A DNA stretch of 64,000 nucleotides, from NCBI GenBank assembly GCA_019638455.1, contig JAHBTU010000004.1:310001-374000 (forward strand), written 5' to 3'. The notes beneath the pieces are model-generated. The model was not told the origin of the DNA. It saw nothing but the letters and a program-made list of their open reading frames with translations, and ran no database searches. The DNA comes from Saprospiraceae bacterium (GTDB lineage Bacteria; Bacteroidota; Bacteroidia; Chitinophagales; Saprospiraceae). The position numbers and the translations under genes were made by a program. Below, piece by piece: positions 8,756-16,946 of the stretch (position 1 is the first letter of the stretch; every line of letters begins with the position of its first letter).

Positions 8756-10462
8756 TCAATTGGCAAGAACAGGCAGGAAGTGCTTACCAGCAATCGCGGA
8801 GTTCAGCGGGGATACCTGAAAACGCGCTTGCGCACAAATGGCAGTGGGCAAGGATGTGGGCTGGGCGGTCAGCAAGAGCAAGGCCTTGCCCTCGCACCGC
8901 TCCGACAAAATCCTGCCCAACAGGGATGCCGTTTCGGCATCAAGCCCTACAAAAGGCTCGTCCAGTATCAAAAAAGGCTTGCTGGCGACAATCGCTCGAA
9001 GACACTGAAGCAATTGCTGTTGGCCCGCCGAAAGCCGCTGAAGCGTGCGTCGGTGTTTCAAATCAACAGACCTCAACGCGGGAAAACACTCCCGCCATTC
9101 CCAAAACATCTTTTCGGCACGGGCTTTTGACTCTGCCCCGCTGCCATTGCTCAATGCGTCCAATAGGGATTTGCCACATAGCGGGAATGCCTCCGAGACA
9201 ATCGCCACTTGCCTGCGTACCGAGTGAGCTTGCAGGCTTTCGGCAGGTTGTTCGTCCCATTCCACCATGCCAGAAGATGGCTCGTACAAGCCCGCGAGCA
9301 ATTTCGCCAAGGTGGTTTTTCCTCCGCCCGTCGGGGCGTGGAGACATAGATTTTGACCCTTGGCCAATTCAAAATTGACGTTGTGCAACACCTCTTTCTC
9401 TGATAAAACCAGAGAAACATGACGCAAGCGCAATTGGCTCGCATATTTCCCGCTCAAGATGTTATTGCCCTCGACGACCTTCGGCCCCCGCATAAGCGCC
9501 GCCATTTTTTCCAACGAAAGCAATCCTTTTTTCCACACCAAGCCCGTCCGCAACAGCCTTGCGAGGGGGTTGCGCCACGACATCAGTACCAACATCGTCG
9601 CAAAGACGCTGCTGCCCTCGATGCCCAATAACCATGCAAGCATCAAGGCTGCCAACAGCTGCCATTGCACCAACTGCAACGGAAGCGATTCCGATAGTGC
9701 GGCCAGCGCATGGTAGCGATACCCCAAACCTTGCACTCGAGCAGCCTTTTTCTGGAAGTCGCGCCGACTGCGCTGCGTTCGGTTGAGCGCCTGAATGTTG
9801 GGCAGGTGACTCAACGTCCTGCTAACCAGCGACAACAATCCTGCTTTCTTCCCGCGTCGGGCATTCTCGACGGAGGAGATGCGCCGATTGACCGACTGAT
9901 TGATGGCCCCACCTATCAGCACCAAGACACAAACACATAGCGCCACGCGCCATTCAAGCCAAAACACAAGACACACGCCCATCAGCAAAAGCGTGAGGTC
10001 GGCGGCAAACTGCAACAGCCCGTGCGTGAGAAGCCGCTGTGCGCTGCCCAAATCGCCGCTAAACCGGAGCAGACTCCGACCGGCATCGCGCGATTCGTGA
10101 TGAGCGGGCGTGGTGTTCAAATGCTGCTCAAAGGCTGTGAGTCGAAGATGCAGCGCAAAATCCTCCGACAACATTCCACGAACCCTGAGACGCACATAGT
10201 CAAATACAAACTTGGCAAGCAGAACACCGACGAGGCTCAACAGCAAAGTCTCTAAGGCCACGGCTTTTTCAAAGAAAAAACGACCTCTCACCGAAGAAAA
10301 CCCAAACAAAGCGCCAAGCGTCTGCGCCAACAACAACGAAAGCACAATCACGCAGATATTCGCCAACAAGTCGAGCAAAAACACCCCCAAGACGGAACGC
10401 CACCGCCCTCGAATAAACTCGGCCAGCAAAAAGCGACCTTTATTGGAAAAAAATGTGTGCAT
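8756..10462 (-). CDS. ABC transporter, fused permease and ATP-binding domains (exporter type)
   Basis: About 568 residues from the Met at 10462 (MHTFFSNKGRFLLAEFIRG); an in-frame Met 36 bases upstream is possible but less likely. The N-terminal ~320 residues contain six predicted membrane helices (for example VLGVFLLDLLANICVIVLSLLL and LLLMGVCLVFW) of the ABC type-1 exporter class. The nucleotide-binding domain has Walker A APTGGGKTTLAKLLAGL near residue 380, signature LSAGQQQ, Walker B FLILDEPFVGLD and a likely H-loop region LLLLTAQPTSLP in which the usual His is not obvious. It would work as a half-transporter homodimer; substrate unknown. It stands alone, with repeat DNA on both sides. Confidence 0.85.
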   Translation of the reverse strand: MHTFFSNKGRFLLAEFIRGRWRSVLGVFLLDLLANICVIVLSLLLAQTLGALFGFSSVRGRFFFEKAVALETLLLSLVGVLLAKFVFDYVRLRVRGMLSEDFALHLRLTAFEQHLNTTPAHHESRDAGRSLLRFSGDLGSAQRLLTHGLLQFAADLTLLLMGVCLVFWLEWRVALCVCVLVLIGGAINQSVNRRISSVENARRGKKAGLLSLVSRTLSHLPNIQALNRTQRSRRDFQKKAARVQGLGYRYHALAALSESLPLQLVQWQLLAALMLAWLLGIEGSSVFATMLVLMSWRNPLARLLRTGLVWKKGLLSLEKMAALMRGPKVVEGNNILSGKYASQLRLRHVSLVLSEKEVLHNVNFELAKGQNLCLHAPTGGGKTTLAKLLAGLYEPSSGMVEWDEQPAESLQAHSVRRQVAIVSEAFPLCGKSLLDALSNGSGAESKARAEKMFWEWRECFPALRSVDLKHRRTLQRLSAGQQQLLQCLRAIVASKPFLILDEPFVGLDAETASLLGRILSERCEGKALLLLTAQPTSLPTAICAQARFQVSPLNSAIAGKHFLPVLAN

Positions 10463-10802
10463 CAGTGAAGGATTTGCGTGATAAGCTTGGGAGCACACTA
10501 CTGGACGTTATTATTGTGCTGCAAAGACACAAAGGCACAAAACGCAGCAAATCAATGAGTACTTTGCTTTGCGTCTTTGTGTCTTCGTGGCAAACTTGAA
10601 AATGTCCAGCAGTGTGATTACGGCTATCAATTGACCATGAAATTCAAATTCTTCACGAACCATTGTTTGTGACTTCGTGACAAATTTGAAAATGTCCAAT
10701 AGTGTGACTTGGGAGTGGCTGATTGATTTGATTGACGGGGGGGCAACCGTCTCGCCACCCAATACCCCCTGATTGAGAAGTCCACAATCGCGTGCAGATG
10801 TG
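10463..10802. other. Intergenic region made of palindromic repeat
   Basis: Between two minus-strand genes. Most of it is the repeat copy at 10494-10664, followed by a short partial re-iteration at ~10671-10709 (TTCGTGACAAATTTGAAAAT). The rest contains a G-run at 10737-10743 and no gene that I can support. Confidence 0.6.
10494..10664 (+). repeat. Dispersed palindromic repeat, copy 2 (first copy 5089-5248)
   Basis: Same unit and orientation as 5089-5248, here with the longer GCGTCTTTGTGTCTTCGTGG segment, so this copy forms the more complete hairpin. It lies immediately upstream of the ABC exporter start. Confidence 0.75.
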
Positions 10803-12128
10803 TCAGTCCAAGAACTTCATGCTCATGCCGGGCGGCGGCATCGGGCACGTCTCGGCTCGGCCAAACCAAGCATATCTGTGCCGGGCAAACCAGCGATACA
10901 CCCCATCGCGCAAGGGAGAAGGCACCACCATCAGCATATAGGCCAACGGCCAAAGTCCCCCCATACGCCGAGCGATTCGGAGCGCCGCGGCGCTTTGCCG
11001 ATAGACGCGGCCATTTTCGAGCAGCACGATGGAGGATTCGTCGTTCGGTACCCTGTGCGCTTGCAGCAAAGATTGGCCGATGGGCGATTGCTGGGAAGCG
11101 AATCGAAAAACGCCGTCGGGGTCGCGGTTCGCTATGAAGCGCACACTGGCGTTGCAAAAATTGCATACCCCGTCGAACAACACGATGCTGGGCGACTCGG
11201 CTGCTCGGCCTCCTCCCGACCGCCAAGCCGACCATCGGGAGCGCAAAGCAGGCCAAAATTTCTCCACGTCAAAGAAGGGCAAAAAAATCAGGCCGCTTAG
11301 CTGATATCGAAAACTGATACCCATCAGCAAAAGGATGCCCCAGTGCATGCCCCAAGTGGCAAGCGCCCACGCGACCCGACTGCGCTTGCTCCACAAGGCC
11401 AAAGGCGCTCCCAGCTCAACCAACAGCGTGAACAGCCCCATCGCCAAAAACAACTCCCCGTGAGCGTAGAGCCAGTAAAACAGCGGAGAGGCCGACTCGC
11501 CCAAGAGCTCTTTGCGCAATGCGTCCACAGCCACCTGCGAGCGCAGGGCCGAGCCATCCGTCCAGCCCCAAGCCAACTCTCCCAGCACCTTGGCCATGCC
11601 AGCCACGAAATAGGTCATGGCGGTAGCAGCGCACAACAAGCGCACTGGCCAGCCATATCTCCAATGCAAAGTATCTGCCGATGCATCATTTCGATTTCGC
11701 GCATCCAAAGAATAGGCATCCGCAGCAGGGCTTAGGGCAATAATCAGGACATGAAGCACTACCGCTATGTTGTCGTGATAAATCATGGACCACGAGTAGC
11801 GATAGCTGAACACGAATAGGCTCAGCAAGGCAAATCCGATACCCGTGAACCGAAATTTCCATCCCAGCAAGTACGCTGCGCCAAAAACAAAAGACAGCCA
11901 GACGATGCCCATGAACACCTCGGGCGATAGTGGCTGGCTCAGCCAAGCAGCCAGCCCCACGGGAGCAAAATTGTCGGCATCGGAGCGCGCGACACTGCTC
12001 ATCAGCCGATAGCGCGTGGCGAAATACCAAAGCACAAATGCGCCCGACGCGATGCGCAGCAGGGCAAGCCGTCGAGCAGGCATCGGCGAAAACCAATAGA
12101 ATTCGAGTTGTCGAAATATCTTTTTCAT
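10803..12128 (-). CDS. HTTM-domain membrane protein fused to a DCC (DUF393) thiol-disulfide oxidoreductase domain
   Basis: 441 residues. The N-terminal ~300 contain several membrane helices and the HTTM pattern (LLRIASGAFVLWYFATRY, SWSMIYHDNIAVVLHVL, YFVAGMAKVLGELAWGWTDG), a domain related to the membrane part of vitamin-K-dependent gamma-carboxylase. The C-terminal ~125 residues are a DCC family domain starting SIVLFDGVCNFCNASVRF, with the CxxC at about residues 322-325 and downstream RFASQQSP and LRIARRMGG-LWPLAY. The fusion joins a membrane redox or carboxylase-like module to a thioredoxin-like domain, so a role in envelope thiol or quinone chemistry is plausible but unproven. Its start overlaps the stop of the upstream gene by four bases. 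Confidence 0.85.
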   Translation of the reverse strand: MKKIFRQLEFYWFSPMPARRLALLRIASGAFVLWYFATRYRLMSSVARSDADNFAPVGLAAWLSQPLSPEVFMGIVWLSFVFGAAYLLGWKFRFTGIGFALLSLFVFSYRYSWSMIYHDNIAVVLHVLIIALSPAADAYSLDARNRNDASADTLHWRYGWPVRLLCAATAMTYFVAGMAKVLGELAWGWTDGSALRSQVAVDALRKELLGESASPLFYWLYAHGELFLAMGLFTLLVELGAPLALWSKRSRVAWALATWGMHWGILLLMGISFRYQLSGLIFLPFFDVEKFWPALRSRWSAWRSGGGRAAESPSIVLFDGVCNFCNASVRFIANRDPDGVFRFASQQSPIGQSLLQAHRVPNDESSIVLLENGRVYRQSAAALRIARRMGGLWPLAYMLMVVPSPLRDGVYRWFARHRYAWFGRAETCPMPPPGMSMKFLD

Positions 12129-12586
12129 GGCTTCTCAATCGTTTTTTCCGCGACGACTACTTCATGCAGCGGTGTCTTTTGCCGATGCAGGAAATAGCTA
12201 TCCAAATGATAGGTGCCCGTCACCAACGCGACGCGCACGAGACCGTCGTAAGGGGGCTGCTCCGCCTTGGACAAGCGTCGGGCGACTTTGCCAATCACCG
12301 ATGCGCCCTTGCCTTGTTTCACTTTTTTGTTGATTTGCCGCCGCACTTGGTTGAAACCACCCGTGCCCACATACCGATACGGGACGAGCAAACTCTGCCC
12401 GTCGGCATCATAGCCGATGAAATAATTGACCGAATAGGTCGAATCGCGCTTGTGCGAAAACATGGGAAAATACGACAGCGGAAAGCTGTCTTTGGGCTTG
12501 CGGCGCCAGTTTTCGCGCACTGGCCATAAAACAGCCCCCAACACGAGGAGGCTTAACGCAACAGGAAATACTTTTTGGTGTGACAT
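12125..12586 (-). CDS. HTTM-associated single-pass membrane protein
   Basis: 153 residues from the Met at 12586 (MSHQKVFPVALSLLVLGAVLW), chosen because a membrane anchor follows directly; an in-frame Met at 12640 would add 18 unlikely residues. After the anchor come a soluble region with PLSYFPMFSHKRDSTYSVNYF and GYDADGQSLLVPYRYVGTGG, then a basic stretch (QINKKVKQGKG). The pattern 'FPLSYFPMFS' is typical of small proteins encoded beside HTTM genes. It overlaps the HTTM-DCC gene by four bases (ATGA), which implies translational coupling and a functional pair. Function not known. Confidence 0.75.
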   Translation of the reverse strand: MSHQKVFPVALSLLVLGAVLWPVRENWRRKPKDSFPLSYFPMFSHKRDSTYSVNYFIGYDADGQSLLVPYRYVGTGGFNQVRRQINKKVKQGKGASVIGKVARRLSKAEQPPYDGLVRVALVTGTYHLDSYFLHRQKTPLHEVVVAEKTIEKP

Positions 12587-12659
12587 GGCATAGTTCGATA
12601 TGGTTGAACTCATATCGCATGACATGCGCGATGTTACCATGCCGCATCATAAAAATTTC

Positions 12660-12831
12660 GTAAAAACTTAGGCAGGACAACACACATTGAATTTTGACAG
12701 GATTTACAAGATTTACAGGATAGATGAAGTGGCTTCGCCGCCAAGAAAACTGTAAATCTTGTAAATCCTGTCAAAAACATATAAGCCTGTCATCGGGGTC
12801 CTCTGCGTTTGGAGGCTGACTAAGTTTTTAC
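12660..12831. repeat. 172-bp MITE-like palindromic element with 12-bp perfect terminal inverted repeats
   Basis: Bounded by GTAAAAACTTAG (12660-12671) and its exact complement CTAAGTTTTTAC (12820-12831). The centre holds TTTGACAGGATTTACAAGAT and its complement around 12752-12776, so the unit folds on itself. Related cores occur at ~22908-22978, 32653-32770 and 57730-57850; the last shares the outer GTAAAAACTTAGTCAGCC. No coding content. Confidence 0.85.
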
Positions 12832-12872
12832 AAAATATCGTCGGAAAGGCGCGGCGCTGGGCGAACCCTTGC

Positions 12873-13394
12873 TCAGTCCGTCTGGGCAATCGGGCAATCC
12901 ACCCGCACCCATACTGGCGCGAGCTCGACGGTGCCGCCGACGCGGCCCACATCCTCGCCAAAAGTGTCCGTCACGATTTTGGCGCGACGTATCAGCCCCT
13001 GCCCGACGTACCATCGCGCCCCCCTCGCGCCTATGTTGGGGCCGCTGACCGTGCCGCGTGCCTCCTCCAATGATAGCTGACATTGACGACATTTTTCCAA
13101 CTCGCCCACGACGATACGCTGGCGGTATTCGCCCACGATGAGCGTGAAGTCGTTGCCATTTTCCGCGAACACAATTTTTCCGATAACATGGAGCGTAGAG
13201 CCGTCCAGCTCTACCCTGAAATCGCAGCGCCAGTCGCCCAAACCGTAAGTGTCGCCATCGCCACGCACCAGCCGGTCGGCCACGATGCGGGCTTCGGGCA
13301 ACATGACGACCACGTCGCGCGAGGCTTGAGCCGACAAGGCGGTGAGTGGAGCCAAATAAAAACTGAGGAAAATGAGGAAGCGATGGTGCTGCAT
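12873..13394 (-). CDS. Secreted protein of unknown function
   Basis: 173 residues with a signal peptide (FLSFYLAPLTALSAQ-A). The mature part is beta-rich, with DWRCDFRVELDGSTLHVIGK, NGNDFTLIVGEYRQRI and a pair of cysteines in EKCRQCQLS plus one in RVDCPIAQTD, which might form a disulfide. I recognise no family. It stands alone on the minus strand between a MITE-like element and a divergent region. Codon use looks like that of its neighbours. The gene is supported by length, signal peptide and codon pattern only. Confidence 0.6.
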   Translation of the reverse strand: MQHHRFLIFLSFYLAPLTALSAQASRDVVVMLPEARIVADRLVRGDGDTYGLGDWRCDFRVELDGSTLHVIGKIVFAENGNDFTLIVGEYRQRIVVGELEKCRQCQLSLEEARGTVSGPNIGARGARWYVGQGLIRRAKIVTDTFGEDVGRVGGTVELAPVWVRVDCPIAQTD

Positions 13395-13738
13395 GATGTG
13401 GTCGTTTTGTGTCTCAACGGCTCTTTAAGTTTGACAAAACCGAGCCTTCGTACCCTTGTAAAAATGTGTCGCTCGCTCGCCACGTCGAGAAGCGGCCGAA
13501 CCATGCTCCACACTTACGCCCATGCAGGCTATTCGGTTTTTTATGCCGCGTCAGAAGAAGCAAAAAAACCAAAAGCCTGCTCCATCTCGTAAGTGTGTGC
13601 CAACATGGTTTTGCCAAACGGTCTGCTCCGGAGATAGATTCGAACCATTACTGTCATTCAGGCCACATTGTCCTTCTGGCGACTTTGTGGCTCGGTCAAA
13701 CACAAATCAATTGTCCATCACGCAAACACTTTTTTATC
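13395..13738. other. Divergent intergenic region with one palindrome
   Basis: Lies between the secreted orphan (minus) and the beta-barrel gene (plus). An imperfect hairpin spans 13524-13580 (GCAGGCTATTCGGTTTTTT pairing with AAAAAAACCAAAAGCCTGC). I see no clear TAnnTTTG promoter and no small gene, although the frame of the downstream gene stays open through this region. Confidence 0.45.
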
Positions 13739-14617
13739 ATGCAAATCAATCATTTTACAAGTGCCATTGCCCTGCTGTGCCTGCCTTTGTTGGCACAAGG
13801 ACAAAGCCCCGTCAGCGGGTTTATGAATGGAAAAGGGCATGGAGCAATCGCTGTCTCGTACGCTGCCGAAAACTACGACAATGTTTTTCTGGTGCCAAAC
13901 AACGCCGCCGGGGTGCCCATTTTCAATGAAGTGAAGGTGAACAGCATTTCCCTTTACGCCACCTACGGCCTTGGCGACCGTTTCGATGTGGTGTTGGGGC
14001 TGCCGTACATCAAAGCCAAAGGCAACGCCCCGCAAGCCGTGTTGCAGGAATTGGGCTTTGAAAACGAGCGCAGCGGCATTCAGGATGTCGCGTTGTTTTT
14101 CAAATACAACCCGTACAGCGCCGAACTCGGCGCCAATCGCCTCGATTTCATACTTGCTGCTGGCCTGAAAACACCGCTCGGCAACTACAAGGTGGACGAA
14201 GGGCTGCAATCCATCATCGCTATTGGCAACCGTGCCACCAGCGCCAACGGCTTGGCCATCGCCCAGTTTCGCACCCAATCGGGTTTCTTTTTGGGCGCAC
14301 AGGCTGGATATAGCCTTCGCAGCGGTCGAGTGCCCAACGCATTGGTGGGCGAGCTCAAAGCTGGCTATGGCTCACGCTATTTCTATGTGGACGCATGGTA
14401 TGCAGGGCAGGTCTCCGACGGCGGCACCAACATCCTCGGCGAAGGATTCGACGGGTTTTTCCCGGCCACCGATGTCACCTTCACAAGGGCAGGCCTCAAT
14501 CTCTATGTCCCCATAGCAGGCGGCTTGGGCGTGTCCGTCGGGGCAAGCAAATACCTGACAGGACGCAACATCGGCGAAGCCACGGGCTTCTCCGGCGCTG
14601 TGGTTTATTCGTTCTGA
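13739..14617 (+). CDS. Outer-membrane beta-barrel protein, transporter-like
   Basis: 292 residues from the ATG at 13739 (MQINHFTSAIALLCLPLLAQ), chosen because it gives a clean signal peptide; the frame is open upstream but that part is not protein-like. Alternating strands (ISLYATYGLGDRFDVVLGLP, IQDVALFFKYNPY, RLDFILAAGLKTPLGNY, GFSGAVVYSF at the end) describe a barrel similar to the 'MetA-pathway/transporter' outer-membrane families. The protein at 42552-43460 shares layout and motifs (GLPY, IQDVALF-x-KY, LTGRNIG against LNGRNMG), so the two are paralogues. It is followed after 35 bases by a FAS1 lipoprotein gene, probably in one operon. Confidence 0.75.
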   Translation: MQINHFTSAIALLCLPLLAQGQSPVSGFMNGKGHGAIAVSYAAENYDNVFLVPNNAAGVPIFNEVKVNSISLYATYGLGDRFDVVLGLPYIKAKGNAPQAVLQELGFENERSGIQDVALFFKYNPYSAELGANRLDFILAAGLKTPLGNYKVDEGLQSIIAIGNRATSANGLAIAQFRTQSGFFLGAQAGYSLRSGRVPNALVGELKAGYGSRYFYVDAWYAGQVSDGGTNILGEGFDGFFPATDVTFTRAGLNLYVPIAGGLGVSVGASKYLTGRNIGEATGFSGAVVYSF

Positions 14618-14652
14618 TTATTTCTTTCACGACAAAAAACAAATTCTACATC

Positions 14653-15633
14653 ATGCTACGGACTCATTTATTCCTGCTGATTGCCATGCTGGCCATGGCC
14701 CTCGTCTCCTGCAAAAAAGACGACAAGGACGTACTGCCCACCATCGCCTCCATCGCTGTCACCAATGCAGACTTCAGCACGCTCGAAGGCGCTGCCATAC
14801 AGGGTGGCGTGGCGGTGGTTTTGTCCAATCCAAATCCCAACGACCCGTCGGGCGACTACACGGTGTTTGCGCCCAACAACGCCGCGTTTGCCCGCCTCGG
14901 CCTCAATAACGAAAGCGACTTGGCCGTGCTCGACAGGGCTTTCCTTACCAATACGCTCCTTTACCACGTCTCCAATGGCAACTTGAAAGGAGGCGACATC
15001 AAGCCTGACAGGACATCCGGCTCTGCCCTTGGCCCTGTGCGTCGCTTCATCGCGCGCGGCTCCGACAACTATATCAATGGCTCCAAAATACTCGCCACCG
15101 ATGTGCAAGCCCAAAATGGCACCGTCCATGTCATAGACAAGGTTTTGCTGGCCACTGGCGCGGACATCGTGCAGTCGGCACTTGCGCTCACGCAAGCCAA
15201 AGTGTTCGTCGTGCCGGAGCTGACTTTTTTGGTGGAAGCAGTGCTCTATGCCGAACTGGCTGGCGCGTTGACGGCTTCTCCGGGCAGCCCGTCGTTCACG
15301 GTGTTTGCCCCGACCGATGCGGCGTTCAAGCAGCTGGGCGTTGACTTGGGTGTGTCTCTTAATGTTCCGGCAGACATCCGCAAGCTGCCAAAGGATGTGG
15401 TGACGGCTGTGTTGCTCAACCATGTCATTGCCGACGGTGGCAAATTCACCTCAGAGATGAACGGTGGCAACGTCGCCCCGCTGGGCGGCACCGCCCTGAC
15501 TTTGGGCGCTTTCAACAACGGCACGCTCACCGTGAAGGGCAATGGCAATAGCACAGCGGCCAACATGGTGATTCCCGACGTGCTGACCACCAACGGCGTG
15601 GTGCATGTGATTGACCGCGTGTTGCTGCCCTAA
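14653..15633 (+). CDS. Fasciclin (FAS1) domain lipoprotein
   Basis: 326 residues beginning MLRTHLFLLIAMLAMALVSC, with a lipobox ending at Cys-20 and a charged KKDDKD tail region, so it should be an exported lipoprotein. Two FAS1 domains follow. The first holds DYTVFAPNNAAFARLG, NTLLYHVSNG and GTVHVIDKVLL; the second holds SFTVFAPTDAAFKQLG, VLLNHVIADGG and GVVHVIDRVLLP. FAS1 domains mediate adhesion to other cells or matrix. The gene starts 35 bases after the beta-barrel gene. A strong hairpin terminator lies just after its stop. The start Met at 14653 lies well inside a longer open frame, and the signal peptide decides it. Confidence 0.9.
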   Translation: MLRTHLFLLIAMLAMALVSCKKDDKDVLPTIASIAVTNADFSTLEGAAIQGGVAVVLSNPNPNDPSGDYTVFAPNNAAFARLGLNNESDLAVLDRAFLTNTLLYHVSNGNLKGGDIKPDRTSGSALGPVRRFIARGSDNYINGSKILATDVQAQNGTVHVIDKVLLATGADIVQSALALTQAKVFVVPELTFLVEAVLYAELAGALTASPGSPSFTVFAPTDAAFKQLGVDLGVSLNVPADIRKLPKDVVTAVLLNHVIADGGKFTSEMNGGNVAPLGGTALTLGAFNNGTLTVKGNGNSTAANMVIPDVLTTNGVVHVIDRVLLP

Positions 15634-15653
15634 GCAAACTGACAGAATGGTAC

Positions 15654-15706
15654 AAACATTAAATCGCCCCGTTGTCCCACCGAACGGACAGGGCGATTTA
15701 ATGTTT
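15654..15706. terminator. Bidirectional terminator between fas1 and dinB
   Basis: A perfect 16-base-pair stem (AAACATTAAATCGCCC at 15654-15669 and its complement at 15691-15706) with a 21-base loop lies between two convergent genes. A-rich and T-rich flanks on either side suit termination in both directions. Confidence 0.85.
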
Positions 15707-15736
15707 TCAGCAAGTTTTCAAGTGTTGACGACTACC

Positions 15737-16822
15737 CTAAAAATCCAGCGTCAGCTGCTCGCCCGGCCCAAAATATGTCTGCAACTGCTGCTCGTGTTCG
15801 CGGCGCAGGTTCGATACCCCCAGCCCCAGCAGGCGCACCTTGCGCGTCAGGGCTTCCGTGTCGGCCAGTAAGGGGGCAGCCCATTGGAGCATTTCGGGGG
15901 CAGTAGCGATGTCGTGGCCGAGCGTCTTGGAGCGTGTGACGGTGTGGAAATCGGCGTATTTCACTTTGAGGGTGAGGGTACGGCCCGGGTTGTCGGCGTG
16001 TTCGATGCGTTGCTGCAATGCCTCGGCGATGGCTGTCAGGCGCTCCATCATGTCTGCTGTGGTGTCGAGGTCGGTGGCGAACGTATGCTCGGTGCTGATG
16101 GATTTGCGCACGCCCTGGTTGCGCACGGGTCGCTCGTCAATGCCGCGCACGATGTCGTGGTAGAAGCGTCCGGCCTTGCCAAAGCGCCGAGCCAGTTCGA
16201 GCAGGGAATGTTGTTTCAGGTCGTAACCATTGTGGATGCCCATGCGGTGCATTTTCGCGGCGGTGGATTTGCCAATGCCGTGAAATTTCTCGATAGGCAA
16301 TTTTTCCAAAAATACCTCTGCCTCGTGAGGCATAATGACGGCCATGCCATTGGGTTTGTTGAGGTCGGAGGCCATTTTCGCCAAGAACTTGCAGTACGAC
16401 ACCCCCGCAGATGCTGTGAGTTGTGTTGCTTCGAAAATCCGTTGCCTCAATTCGCGCGCAATCAGCGTGGCAGAAGGCGGCCCCATTTTGGGGTTCGTCA
16501 CGTCAAGGTAAGCCTCGTCCAAGGAAAGCGGCTCCACCAAGTCCGTGTATTCGGCGAATAGGGCGCGTATCTGCTGCGACACGGCCTTGTATTGCTCGAA
16601 ATTGTGCCGAACGAATATCAATTGAGGACACAATTGCCGCGCTTTTGCCCCTGACATGGCGGAGCGCACGCCGAACTGTCGCGCCTCATAGCTGGCTGCC
16701 GCCACCACCCCGCGTGGCCCGCCGCCGCCCACGGCAATGGGCTTTCCGCGCAGCTCGGGGTGGTCGCGCTGCTCTACCGACGCAAAAAAAGCGTCCATGT
16801 CAATGTGGATGATTTTGCGCAA
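15737..16822 (-). CDS. dinB: DNA polymerase IV (Y-family translesion polymerase)
   Basis: 361 residues, the usual length for this family. Motif 1 is IIHIDMDAFFASVEQ with catalytic Asp-8 and Asp-10; motif SLDEAYLD supplies the second catalytic acidic pair near residue 105. PIEKFHGIGKSTAAKMHRMG is the helix-hairpin-helix thumb, and the C-terminal little finger domain ends with ATAPEMLQWAAPLLAD and LGLGVSNL. A clamp-binding peptide near the end could be QLTLDF. The start appears to be a TTG at 16820-16822, since no ATG precedes the active-site block. It extends DNA past lesions with low fidelity. It is divergent from uvrC. Confidence 0.95.
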   Translation of the reverse strand: MRKIIHIDMDAFFASVEQRDHPELRGKPIAVGGGGPRGVVAAASYEARQFGVRSAMSGAKARQLCPQLIFVRHNFEQYKAVSQQIRALFAEYTDLVEPLSLDEAYLDVTNPKMGPPSATLIARELRQRIFEATQLTASAGVSYCKFLAKMASDLNKPNGMAVIMPHEAEVFLEKLPIEKFHGIGKSTAAKMHRMGIHNGYDLKQHSLLELARRFGKAGRFYHDIVRGIDERPVRNQGVRKSISTEHTFATDLDTTADMMERLTAIAEALQQRIEHADNPGRTLTLKVKYADFHTVTRSKTLGHDIATAPEMLQWAAPLLADTEALTRKVRLLGLGVSNLRREHEQQLQTYFGPGEQLTLDF

Positions 16823-16841
16823 GGGTGTGAGTGCGTTGGCC

Positions 16842-16875
16842 CAAATTTATGGCATGATAGGTTGGTTTTTCCAAA
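16842..16875 (-). promoter_or_regulatory. dinB promoter, Bacteroidetes type
   Basis: On the minus strand the -33-like TTTG (plus-strand CAAA at 16872-16875) is followed after 22 bases by TAAATTTG (plus-strand 16842-16849), a full match to TAnnTTTG. Its distance to the TTG start of dinB is about 20 bases. Confidence 0.6.
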
Positions 16876-16933
16876 CAACCATGATTTTGAGCAAATCGCG
16901 CCCTCCATCAGGCGGCTGTTCGATGGAGTGACA

Positions 16934-16941
16934 TAATTTTG
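16934..16941 (+). promoter_or_regulatory. uvrC -7 element (TAATTTTG), nearly leaderless
   Basis: An exact TAnnTTTG match ends only five bases before the uvrC ATG, so a transcript starting ~6-7 bases downstream would have almost no leader. No clear -33 element is visible. Confidence 0.5.
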
Positions 16942-16946
16942 TCCCC

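Noticed and set aside
13409..13738. Upstream extension of the beta-barrel reading frame
   Set aside because: No signal peptide until the Met at 13739; the extension is of low protein quality.
14395..14652. Upstream extension of the FAS1 gene
   Set aside because: It overlaps the end of the beta-barrel gene in another frame; the lipoprotein signal starts at 14653.
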